From JADJVL01 sp039812765 (GTDB lineage: Bacteria > Acidobacteriota > Holophagae > Holophagales > Holophagaceae): a DNA stretch of 64,000 nucleotides. The stretch spans positions 14,882 to 78,881 of the forward strand of contig JBDIBF010000004.1 in assembly GCA_039812765.1 (NCBI GenBank), in the 5' to 3' direction. A program made the position numbers and the translations under genes. Numbering within the stretch: position 1 is the first letter of the stretch; each line of letters begins with the position of its first letter. Of this stretch, positions 16,924 to 25,114 are shown piece after piece. The notes beneath the pieces were generated by a model. That model made no database searches. It was not told where the DNA came from and saw only the letters and a program-made list of their open reading frames with translations.

Positions 16924-17402
16924 GGCGCCCCTTCGGCGAGCTGCTGGAGAGCCTCCCCTTCCACGCGGCAGGTCAGCCAGTCGTGCATGACCCTCGCCCC
17001 CATGGCCTTGTAGAACGCGATGCTGGGGGTGTTCCAGTCGAGCACCTGCCAGACGTAGCGGGTGCAGCCGCGTTCGACGGCGATGCGGGCCAGGCGCTTG
17101 AGGAGGGCCTTGCCGATGCCGTGGCTGCGGAACGCGGGGCGCACGAAGAGATCCTCCAGGTAGAGGCCCGGCTTCCCCTCCCAGGTGCTGAAGTTGAAAA
17201 AGTAGAGGGCGAAGCCGGCGTCCTTCCCATCCCACTGGGCCAGTTCGCAGAAGATGAGGGGCGATGGACCGAAGAGGTGGCGGTGGAGGTCCTCGGCCTT
17301 CGCCACGGCCTTCTCCGGGGCCCGCTCGTAGTCGGCCAGCTCGGCGATGTAGGCGAGGATGAGGGGCACGTCGGCGGGGGTGGCTTCTCGGATGGTCAGC
17401 AT
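16920..17402 (-). CDS. GNAT acetyltransferase, SSAT (diamine acetyltransferase)-like
   Basis: A 160-residue GNAT enzyme. The acetyl-CoA loop FRSHGIGKALLKRLA is intact. LYFFNFSTWEGKPGLYLEDLF and VLDWNTPSIAFYKAMGA closely resemble spermidine/spermine and thialysine acetyltransferases. It probably acetylates a small amine. It is co-transcribed with cca by overlap. It diverges from the E1-alpha gene at 17420 with only 17 bases between start codons, so the promoters must overlap neighbouring coding sequence. Confidence 0.85.
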   Translation of the reverse strand: MLTIREATPADVPLILAYIAELADYERAPEKAVAKAEDLHRHLFGPSPLIFCELAQWDGKDAGFALYFFNFSTWEGKPGLYLEDLFVRPAFRSHGIGKALLKRLARIAVERGCTRYVWQVLDWNTPSIAFYKAMGARVMHDWLTCRVEGEALQQLAEGAP

Positions 17403-17419
17403 GGCTTCATGCTAACGCC

Positions 17420-18358
17420 ATGGATCAGGCCGCCGCCCGCGCGCTCCACGAGGCCATGCTGCTCACCCGCCTGGCGGAGGAGCGGCTGGTGAAGCTGTTC
17501 CGCCAGGGGCACACCATGGGCAGCGTCTACCGCAGCCTGGGCCAGGAGGCCACGAGCTGCGCCACCGCCTTCGCCCTGGGGGAGGAGGACCTGATCGCCC
17601 CCATGATCCGGAACCTCGGCTCCATGTTCGTCCGCGGCGTCAGCCCCGAGGAGGTCTTCCTCCAGTACCTGGGCCGCGCCACGGGGCCCACCCGGGGCCG
17701 GGAGCACAACAACCACTTCGGGGACGTGGGCCGCGGGCTCATCGCGCCCACCTCGATGCTGGGCGCCCTCATCCCCGTCTGCGCCGGGGCCGCCCTGGCC
17801 ATCCAGCAGCAGCGGCAGCAGCGGGTGGTGATGACCTGGATCGGCGACGGCGGATCCTCCACCGGCGCCTTCAGCGAGGGCCTCAACTTCGCCGTGGTGC
17901 AGAAGCTGCCCCTCATCGTGGTGGGCGAGGCCAACGGCTGGGCCTACAGCACGCCCCCCGAGAAGCAGATGAAGGGGCGGATGCAGGACCGCAACCAGGG
18001 CGCGACCACGATGGTGGTGGACGGCAACGACGCGGCGGCGGTCTTCGAGGCCGCCTCGGAGGCCCGCACCACCTGCCTCGCCGGGGACGGCCCGGTCTTC
18101 CTGGTCTGCGAGACCTACCGCCTCAAGGGCCACGCCGAGCACGACGACCAGCGCTACGTGGACCCCGCGGAGCTGGAGGCCTGGACCGCCAAGGATCCCC
18201 TGCCCCGCTTCGAGGCCTGGATGCGGGCCCGCGGCTGGGAGCCGGATCCGGACCTGCCCCGGCGCCTGGAGGCGCGCCTCGCCGCGGACGCCGAACGCGC
18301 CCTGGCGGCGCCCATGCCCGATCCCTCCACGCTGCTGGACGGGGTCTTCGGGGCCTGA
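17420..18358 (+). CDS. Thiamine-diphosphate E1-alpha subunit of a 2-oxoacid dehydrogenase
   Basis: A 312-residue alpha subunit of a heterotetrameric pyruvate, branched-chain or acetoin dehydrogenase E1. The ThDP motif GDGGSSTGAFSEGLN is present, ending in GEANGWAYS where other members have ENNGYA. The YRLKGHAEHDD phosphorylation-loop-like segment is also present. No beta subunit, E2 or E3 lies beside it; the gene is followed three bases later by a convergent amidohydrolase. Its partner must be elsewhere, and its substrate is undetermined. Confidence 0.85.
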   Translation: MDQAAARALHEAMLLTRLAEERLVKLFRQGHTMGSVYRSLGQEATSCATAFALGEEDLIAPMIRNLGSMFVRGVSPEEVFLQYLGRATGPTRGREHNNHFGDVGRGLIAPTSMLGALIPVCAGAALAIQQQRQQRVVMTWIGDGGSSTGAFSEGLNFAVVQKLPLIVVGEANGWAYSTPPEKQMKGRMQDRNQGATTMVVDGNDAAAVFEAASEARTTCLAGDGPVFLVCETYRLKGHAEHDDQRYVDPAELEAWTAKDPLPRFEAWMRARGWEPDPDLPRRLEARLAADAERALAAPMPDPSTLLDGVFGA

Positions 18359-18361
18359 GCC

Positions 18362-20143
18362 TTACTCCGGATGCTCCCGGAGCCACTTCCGCGCCCCGTC
18401 GGCGTTCCCGTAGGCCGGCTCGAGCTCCAGCGCGCGGCGGTAGTGGGCGCGGCCGCCGGCGAGATCCCCGGACGCCGCCAGGGCCTCGGCCAGCGAGTCC
18501 TCGGCGTTGGCCGAGCGGGGGTAGTCCGCGCACACGCGCCGGAAGACCGCCAGGGCCTCGGGGAAGGCCTTGCGTCCCAGGAGGGCGTAGCCCAGATCGT
18601 TGGCCGCGGCCTCGGAGGCCAGGAAGGAGTCCGGCGCCTCCCGACGGAGCCGGTCCATGAGCCCGCCGTAGGCCTCGCGCCCCTGGCGGCCCATCCAGTC
18701 CGCCAGCAGCTCGCCGGTGAGCAGGGCCTCGGGATCCGCCTCCGCGAGGCGGCGCAGCCCCGCCACGGGATCGTCCTCAAGCGCCTTCGCCAGCCCGGCC
18801 CGCAGGGCCGCGTGGGCCGCCGGCGCATCCTTCCACAGCGACCGCAGGACCTTCGCGTCCCGCCACCGCCCGGCGGCCACCACCCCCGCGAGGGCGCGGG
18901 TGGCCCGGACGTCCTTCAGGGGGTCGCCCTCCACGAGGAGGAGGTCCGCCCGCTGCCCCGGCGCCACGGTCCCCTGCTCGCCGGGGCGGTGGAAGTAGGC
19001 CGCCGGCGCGGTGGTGGAGGCCCGCAGGGCCTGGAAGGGCGTGAGGCCCGCGGCCACCAGCTCCTCCAGCTCCTGGTGCACCGAGACGCCGGCCACGGGG
19101 CCGATGGTGGAGGCGTCCGTGCCCGTCATCAGGGGCACGCCGGCGTCGAAGAGGGCCTTCGCCAGTTTGAGCTGGAAGGGGTGGGCGGCCTTCAGGAAGG
19201 CCGTCTCCTCCGGCGTGTAGCGGCCGTGGTAGCGGTTGCGCCCAGGCTCGAGGCGCGTCCGGATCCAGGGCGGCAGGACGTCCAGGTCGGGGTTCTTCAG
19301 GAAGGCCTCGAGGTCCGTGGCCTGGCGGACGATGTCGTGGAAGCAGGTCAACGTGCAGGTCACGGAGACCCCCGAGGCCGCCACCTTGCGCGCCACCTCG
19401 GGGATGCGCGCCTCGTCGAGGGCCTTCAGGCCGAAAGTCTCCTCAGCGCCGGGGTTGAAGGCGGTGTAGACCAGCTCCTCGGCGTGGGCGATGGACTGGC
19501 CGGCGGTGAGGGTGGCCTCGAAGCCGGGCTTGCGGGCCACATGGCCCATGAGCAGCAGGCCCCGGCGTTTCGCCTGGGCGATGAGGGCCGGGTACTCCGC
19601 CTTCCCGACCTGGTTGTAGACCTTGATGGCGTCGTAGCCCGCGTCGGCGATGGCGTCCACCCTGGCCATGGCCGCCGCCGGGGTCATGGCCTCGCCGAAG
19701 GTGGGGCCGGCGCTGAGGATGCGCGGACCCGCCAGCCGACCCTCCGCCACCGCCCGGCGCCAGGCCAGGTGGGCGGGCCGGCCATTGAGGTTGAAGACCG
19801 TGGTGACGCCCTGGGCGAGGTAGAGGGGCAGCTCGGTGGGGCTGGCAAGGTGGACGTGGGTGTCGGTGAGCCCGGGCAGCAGGGTGCGGCCGGTCCCGGG
19901 GACGCGCAGGGCGGTCCGGGGGACCTTCACCGCCCCGAGGGGGCCCACGGCCTGGATGCGGCCGTCCTTCACCACGACCACCTGATGCTCCAGGCGACGC
20001 TCGGAATCCATGGGCAGGACGGCCACGTCCACGAAGGCCAGGGGGCGATGCGGGGTCCTTTCCGGAAAGGCCTGCGCCGGGGTCCCCGGGAGGGGAGAGG
20101 CGATTCCGAACCCCAGCGCGCACACGAGCCTCAGGCCCTTCAT
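18362..20143 (-). CDS. Secreted amidohydrolase with C-terminal TPR-like region
   Basis: A 593-residue protein. A signal peptide (MKGLRLVCALGFGIASPLPG) sends it to the periplasm. A metal-dependent amidohydrolase domain of the imidazolonepropionase/prolidase-like kind spans about residues 35-440. Visible motifs are the metal-site THVH, GHVARKPGF, AHAEELV and TGTDAS. Residues about 470-590 form helical repeats (DLGYALLGRKAFPEALAVF, AHYRRALELEPAYGNADGA) resembling TPRs. The start at 20143 follows GGGAGGA. The fusion of an amidohydrolase to TPRs suggests a protein-bound or oligomeric enzyme; the substrate is unknown. Confidence 0.85.
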   Translation of the reverse strand: MKGLRLVCALGFGIASPLPGTPAQAFPERTPHRPLAFVDVAVLPMDSERRLEHQVVVVKDGRIQAVGPLGAVKVPRTALRVPGTGRTLLPGLTDTHVHLASPTELPLYLAQGVTTVFNLNGRPAHLAWRRAVAEGRLAGPRILSAGPTFGEAMTPAAAMARVDAIADAGYDAIKVYNQVGKAEYPALIAQAKRRGLLLMGHVARKPGFEATLTAGQSIAHAEELVYTAFNPGAEETFGLKALDEARIPEVARKVAASGVSVTCTLTCFHDIVRQATDLEAFLKNPDLDVLPPWIRTRLEPGRNRYHGRYTPEETAFLKAAHPFQLKLAKALFDAGVPLMTGTDASTIGPVAGVSVHQELEELVAAGLTPFQALRASTTAPAAYFHRPGEQGTVAPGQRADLLLVEGDPLKDVRATRALAGVVAAGRWRDAKVLRSLWKDAPAAHAALRAGLAKALEDDPVAGLRRLAEADPEALLTGELLADWMGRQGREAYGGLMDRLRREAPDSFLASEAAANDLGYALLGRKAFPEALAVFRRVCADYPRSANAEDSLAEALAASGDLAGGRAHYRRALELEPAYGNADGARKWLREHPE

Positions 20144-20356
20144 GGGTCCTCCCGCAAAGATCCGAGTCGGGTACGGGGGAGCGGGACCGCCGGTTAGCCG
20201 TAAGGGGCCATTCACCGGCGGCGGGGGGCGGCTGGCCGGGAGCCGGGACGGGCCGGCCGATCCGCCGGGACGCCGGTCCTAAACGGCCCCAGCCTGGGGT
20301 CCGTAGCGTTTCCATCACGTCCGACGAGCTCGGAGTCTTTCAAAGCGGGGGAATCC

Positions 20357-21586
20357 ATGATGAACCTCAAGAATGGGCGCTGGTTGGCCATGGGTGCGGT
20401 GGGCGTCGTCATCGTCGGCGGGGTCATGACCGCCCGGGGCGGCGACAAGGACACCAAGAAGGGCGAAGCCCAGACCCCCTTCCGCCTGGGCAAGGTGCAG
20501 GCGGAGGACCTCCAGGTGAGCGTCCGCGAGGTGGGCGTGGTGGACCCCGTCACCAAGGTGGACGTGAAGAGTTCGGTGAGCGGCCGCGTGGTGGGCCTCA
20601 AGGTCCGCGAGGGCGCCCTGGTGAATTCCGGCGAGGTGCTCGCCGAGGTGGAGCCCGACGTCACCCAGGCCCAGAGCCTCAGCGACGTGCAGGGCAGCCT
20701 GAGCCAGTCGAAGCTCACCTTCCAGAACGCCGAGCGCGAGTACGCCCAGCAGAAGGCCCTCTTCCAGGCCGGCCTCATCAGCGAGCAGCAGCACCGGGAC
20801 GCCAAGACCAAGCGCGACCTGGCCGAGGAGTCCTTCAAGTCCGCGCAGATGCGCTACCAGATCGTGGAGGACCGGGGCATCCCCATCAGCGGCAACGCCG
20901 CCAGCCAGCGGGCCCGCGTCACCTCCCCCATGAACGGCGTGGTGATCAAGAAGGGCGTGGAGCTCGGCGACACCATCACCAGCGGCGTCTCGAGCTTCAA
21001 CGCCGGCACCGTGGTCTTCACCGTGGCCGACCTGAAGAGCCTCATCGTCCGCGTGAACCTCAACGAGGTGGACATCGCCAAGGTGGCCGTGGGCCAGCCC
21101 GTGCGCGTGACCCTCGACGCCTACCCCCAGAAGTCCTTCACCGGCAAGGTGCGCTTCGTGGCCCCGGCGGCGAAGCTGGTGGACAAGATCAAGGTCTTCG
21201 AGGTGGAGGTGCAGCTCGACGAGCTGGGCGAGGCCTTCCGCACCGGCATGAGCGCCAACGTGGAGATCCTCGGCGAGAAGCGCGCCAAGGCCGTCTCGGT
21301 GCCCCTGGAGGCCCTGCAGCGGAAGGACGGCCAGACCGTCGTCTACCGCCTGAAGAAGGACCTCAAGCCCGAACTCCTCAAGGCCGCGAAGGAGGGCCTC
21401 ACGGGCCGCGGCAAGTTCGTCTGGCTCAGCGACCACTGGCAGGACTACTTCGAGCGCGTGGACGTGAAGGCCGGCATCGCCACCCTCGAGCGGGTCGAGA
21501 TCCTCACGGGGATCCAGCCCGGCGACCAGGTGGCCCTCGAGGATCCCACCCGCAAGAAGGTCGAGAAGGACGACGAGAATAACTAA
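20357..21586 (+). CDS. MacA/HlyD-type periplasmic adaptor
   Basis: A 409-residue membrane-fusion protein of a tripartite ABC efflux pump. It has a short N-terminal helix (about residues 9-25), a lipoyl half-motif (VSGRVVGLKVREGALVNSG), and a helical hairpin with AEREYAQQKALFQAGLIS. The second lipoyl half (VTSPMNGVVIKKGVELGD) and beta-barrel and membrane-proximal domains follow. It is followed by an ATPase and two FtsX/MacB permeases. ATG 20357 and 20360 are adjacent; the first is used. No TolC-like outer-membrane gene is present. Confidence 0.9.
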   Translation: MMNLKNGRWLAMGAVGVVIVGGVMTARGGDKDTKKGEAQTPFRLGKVQAEDLQVSVREVGVVDPVTKVDVKSSVSGRVVGLKVREGALVNSGEVLAEVEPDVTQAQSLSDVQGSLSQSKLTFQNAEREYAQQKALFQAGLISEQQHRDAKTKRDLAEESFKSAQMRYQIVEDRGIPISGNAASQRARVTSPMNGVVIKKGVELGDTITSGVSSFNAGTVVFTVADLKSLIVRVNLNEVDIAKVAVGQPVRVTLDAYPQKSFTGKVRFVAPAAKLVDKIKVFEVEVQLDELGEAFRTGMSANVEILGEKRAKAVSVPLEALQRKDGQTVVYRLKKDLKPELLKAAKEGLTGRGKFVWLSDHWQDYFERVDVKAGIATLERVEILTGIQPGDQVALEDPTRKKVEKDDENN

Positions 21587-21588
21587 GG

Positions 21589-21674
21589 ACGAGGGGGACC
21601 GCGCGCTCGCTGCGCTCGCTCTCCGTCCCCCTCGTGCTCCCCACCTTGGGCCTGGGCAAAGCCCAGTCCCAAGG
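21589..21674. repeat. Two inverted repeats between adaptor and ATPase genes
   Basis: The first has 11-base perfect arms at 21589-21599 and 21625-21635. The second spans 21644-21674 with CCTTGGG and CTGGGC arms around an AAA loop and one mismatch. They sit in the 140-base gap inside an otherwise tight operon. They could act as a partial terminator or mRNA-stability element that gives the adaptor more expression than the ABC subunits. Confidence 0.5.
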
Positions 21675-21726
21675 TCTGGCCCCGACGAAGCAGCCTCTTC
21701 ACCCATCCACGAACCCTGGAGCAGCG

Positions 21727-22416
<690 letters not shown>

Positions 22417-22418
22417 CC

Positions 22419-23672
22419 ATGCTCACGGGCGCCTTCCGGGAACGGCTCCGTTCCGCCTTCACCGAAGTGAAGGAGAACCTGGGCCGGAGCACGCTTCAGG
22501 CCCTGGGCGTGATGCTGGGCGTGGCCTCGGTGCTGGGGGGCTTCTCCATCTCCGACAGCCAGCGCCGCCGGGCGGACGAGATGTTCGTGAAGATGGGCGG
22601 CATGGACAAGCTGAACGTCCAGCCCAGGGCCCTGGCCGCCGAGGGCCAGCCCTCCGCCCTGCAGCAGGCGAACCTGGGCCTCCGGGAGCTGGACGCCGAG
22701 GAGGGCAGCGAAGCCTCCAAGGGCGCCGTGAAGGGCGTCAGCGTCCAGCGCAACGCGCGGGCCCGTGTGCGTTCCGAGCACACGGAGCAGGAGCGCATGG
22801 TCACCGGCGTGGCGGCCGACTTCATCCCCACCAACGGCTACGAGATCGCCAGCGGCCGGGGCTTCTCCTCGGAGGAGCTGCGCGCCGGCGCCCCGGTGGC
22901 GGTGCTGGGCACCGAGGTGCTCTCCGTCTTCTTCCCCAACGGCGACGCGGTGGGCAAGTCCATCCTGGTGGGCGACGTGCCCGTCACCGTCATCGGCACC
23001 TTCAAGGAACGGGTCTTCTTCTTCCGCAAGCAGCCCGGCCAGCGCAACCAGTTCCGGCGCCAGAACCGCATCCTCGCGGTGCCCGCCGCCCTGGTGGCCC
23101 GGCGCATGCAGGGCGACGCCTACCGCCGCATGGACCGCGTCACCTTTCGGGTCCCCGACCTGAACGCCATGGAGGTCTTCGCGAAGGACCTGGGCGCGGT
23201 GCTGAAGGCGAACCACCGCCAGCAGGACGACTTCCGCCTGGACGACGTGGCGGCCCGGGTGCGGCGCAACCGCAGCCAGGGCGACGTCTACAACATCATC
23301 TTCATGCTGTCGGGGGTCCTCAGCCTCCTGGGCGGCGGCCTGGTGAACGTCAACATCCAGATGGCCAGCCTCAAGGAGCGCGTCCGGGAGGTGGGCGTGA
23401 AGATGGCCATCGGCGCCTCCGGCCGGGAGGTCTTCAAGGAGTTCATGACCGAGGCCCTGGTGCTCACGCTGCTGGGCAGCACGGTGGGCCTGGTCCTGGG
23501 CGTCGGCTTCTCCAAGTTCATCACCTGGTTCCTCGGCATCCCGCTGTACATGCAGCCCGGCAGCTTCCTCTGGGCCACGGCGCTGGCCTCGATGTTCGGG
23601 TTCGTCTTCGCGCTGTTCCCGGCGTGGAAGGCTTCGCGGCTGAGTCCGATGGAGGCGCTCCGCTATGAGTGA
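22419..23672 (+). CDS. MacB-type ABC permease, first copy
   Basis: A 417-residue FtsX-family permease. One N-terminal helix (ALGVMLGVASVLGGF) is followed by a large periplasmic MacB core. Three C-terminal helices end in the coupling region FALFPAWKASRLSPMEALRYE. It overlaps the second permease by eight bases. The two permeases probably form a heterodimer with the ATPase, unlike classical MacB, in which ATPase and permease are fused and homodimeric. Confidence 0.9.
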   Translation: MLTGAFRERLRSAFTEVKENLGRSTLQALGVMLGVASVLGGFSISDSQRRRADEMFVKMGGMDKLNVQPRALAAEGQPSALQQANLGLRELDAEEGSEASKGAVKGVSVQRNARARVRSEHTEQERMVTGVAADFIPTNGYEIASGRGFSSEELRAGAPVAVLGTEVLSVFFPNGDAVGKSILVGDVPVTVIGTFKERVFFFRKQPGQRNQFRRQNRILAVPAALVARRMQGDAYRRMDRVTFRVPDLNAMEVFAKDLGAVLKANHRQQDDFRLDDVAARVRRNRSQGDVYNIIFMLSGVLSLLGGGLVNVNIQMASLKERVREVGVKMAIGASGREVFKEFMTEALVLTLLGSTVGLVLGVGFSKFITWFLGIPLYMQPGSFLWATALASMFGFVFALFPAWKASRLSPMEALRYE

Positions 23673-24990
23673 GACCACCAGCATCCTCCCCGCCCCGGGC
23701 CCTTCCCTGCTCTCCGAGACCGAGCCCGCGCCGGCGCCGCGGATGGCGCGCCGTTCCCTGGCCGCCCGCCTCGCCCTGGTCTGGGAGGTCGTCCGCACGG
23801 GCCTCGTGGAGCTGTGGAGCCACAAGCTGCGCTCGATGCTGACGCTCACGCTGTTGATGCTGGGCGTCTTCGCCCTGGTGGTGATGACGTCGGTGATGGA
23901 CGGCGTGATGGACAAAATCGGCACCGGCTTCGCGGGCATGAGTTGGGACGGCACGGTGATGGTGGCGCCGAAGGCCCCGGAGACCGGCGAGGAGCAGAAG
24001 CGCTTCGCCATGAGCCCGGGCCTGCGCTACGAGGACCTGAGCCGGCTGACGGCGCCGGACCCGAAGGTGATGGCCTTCCTGCCCCGGGCCCGCAAGCCCC
24101 TGACCGTGCGCACCCTGGGCGGCAGCGAGCGATTCTTCGCGGTGGGCGTCACCCACGAGTACTCCCGCTACATGAACCGGCCCGTGGCGCTGGGACGCGG
24201 TCTCACCGAGGACGACACGCGCCGCCGCTCTGCGGTGGCGGTGGTGAGCGGCAGCGTGGCCAACGCGCTGACCGGCGGCTCGGACCCCATCGGGAGGAAC
24301 GTGGTGCTGGACGGCCAGCCCTTCCGCATCGTGGGCGTGCTGGCCCCCATCAACATCATCAGCGAGGACACCTGGATCGACTCCAACGGCATCCTGGTCC
24401 CCCTGGAGGCCTACATGGACCGCCTGGAGCCCAGCCACAAACTGGACCAGATCGCGGTGAAGCTGAACGCCAAGCGGGACATGGAGGAGGTCAGCGCCAT
24501 GATGCTGGGCCGGGCCAAGCAGGCCCACCACGGCATCGCCGACGTGGAGGTGCTGGACCTGGACCAGGAGGCCGCCCGGAGCTGGGCCAACTTCCTGGAG
24601 CAGATCTTCGGCTGGCGCGTGGTGCTGCTGAGCCTGGCCGGAACGGTGCTGCTGGTGGGCGGCGTGGGCGTGCTCAGCGTGATGCTGATCAGCTTCAGCG
24701 ACCGCCGCTTCGAGATCGGCCTGCGCAAGGCCCTGGGCGCCAGCGACCAGGAGATCTTCATCCAGTTCCTGCTGGAGAGCCTGGTGCTGGCGGCCCTGGG
24801 CGCCCTGGCCGGGACCCTGGGCGGCGCGGCCCTCTGCCGCGCCCTGAGCGAGAACTTCCCCTACGGCCTCATCGTGAATCCCATCGGCCTCGTCGTCGCC
24901 TGGGGCGTCGCGCTGGGCCTCGCGTTGATCTTCGGGCTTTATCCGGCGTTCAAGGCGTCGCGGCTGAGCCCGATGGAGGCGATGCGGTAG
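23665..24990 (+). CDS. MacB-type ABC permease, second copy
   Basis: A 441-residue FtsX-family permease of the same architecture, with a longer cytoplasmic N-terminus (about 55 residues) before the first helix MLTLTLLMLGVFALVVMT. The C-terminal coupling motif YPAFKASRLSPMEAMR is nearly the same as in the first copy. It ends the efflux operon. The integron-cassette-like island begins about 65 bases further on. Confidence 0.9.
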   Translation: MSETTSILPAPGPSLLSETEPAPAPRMARRSLAARLALVWEVVRTGLVELWSHKLRSMLTLTLLMLGVFALVVMTSVMDGVMDKIGTGFAGMSWDGTVMVAPKAPETGEEQKRFAMSPGLRYEDLSRLTAPDPKVMAFLPRARKPLTVRTLGGSERFFAVGVTHEYSRYMNRPVALGRGLTEDDTRRRSAVAVVSGSVANALTGGSDPIGRNVVLDGQPFRIVGVLAPINIISEDTWIDSNGILVPLEAYMDRLEPSHKLDQIAVKLNAKRDMEEVSAMMLGRAKQAHHGIADVEVLDLDQEAARSWANFLEQIFGWRVVLLSLAGTVLLVGGVGVLSVMLISFSDRRFEIGLRKALGASDQEIFIQFLLESLVLAALGALAGTLGGAALCRALSENFPYGLIVNPIGLVVAWGVALGLALIFGLYPAFKASRLSPMEAMR

Positions 24991-25054
24991 GGCTGGACCA
25001 CAAATAGGGCCCGTTCAGCATCACGATGCAATCGGAGAAGGGGGGCTGTTCCAG

Positions 25055-25114
25055 GTCTAACTCTCAGCTTCAGCAGCGGTGCGATGAGCCTGCCTCTGAA
25101 AGCTATTGTTAGGA
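25055..25114 (-). other. attC-like recombination site (60 bp)
   Basis: Read on the minus strand, a 60-base element starts TCCTAAC and ends GTTAGAC, the latter a perfect match to the integron core GTTRRRY. The outer boxes pair as CTAAC/GTTAG. Short unpaired spacers follow. The inner arms then pair as AGCTTCAG (25066-25073) with CTGAAAGCT (25096-25104), leaving one extrahelical base on one strand. A variable central loop lies inside. Unpaired spacers and an extrahelical base are the recognised features of folded attC sites. It overlaps the hsdR stop codon, the usual place for an attC relative to its gene. No integrase gene is in the window. Confidence 0.6.
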
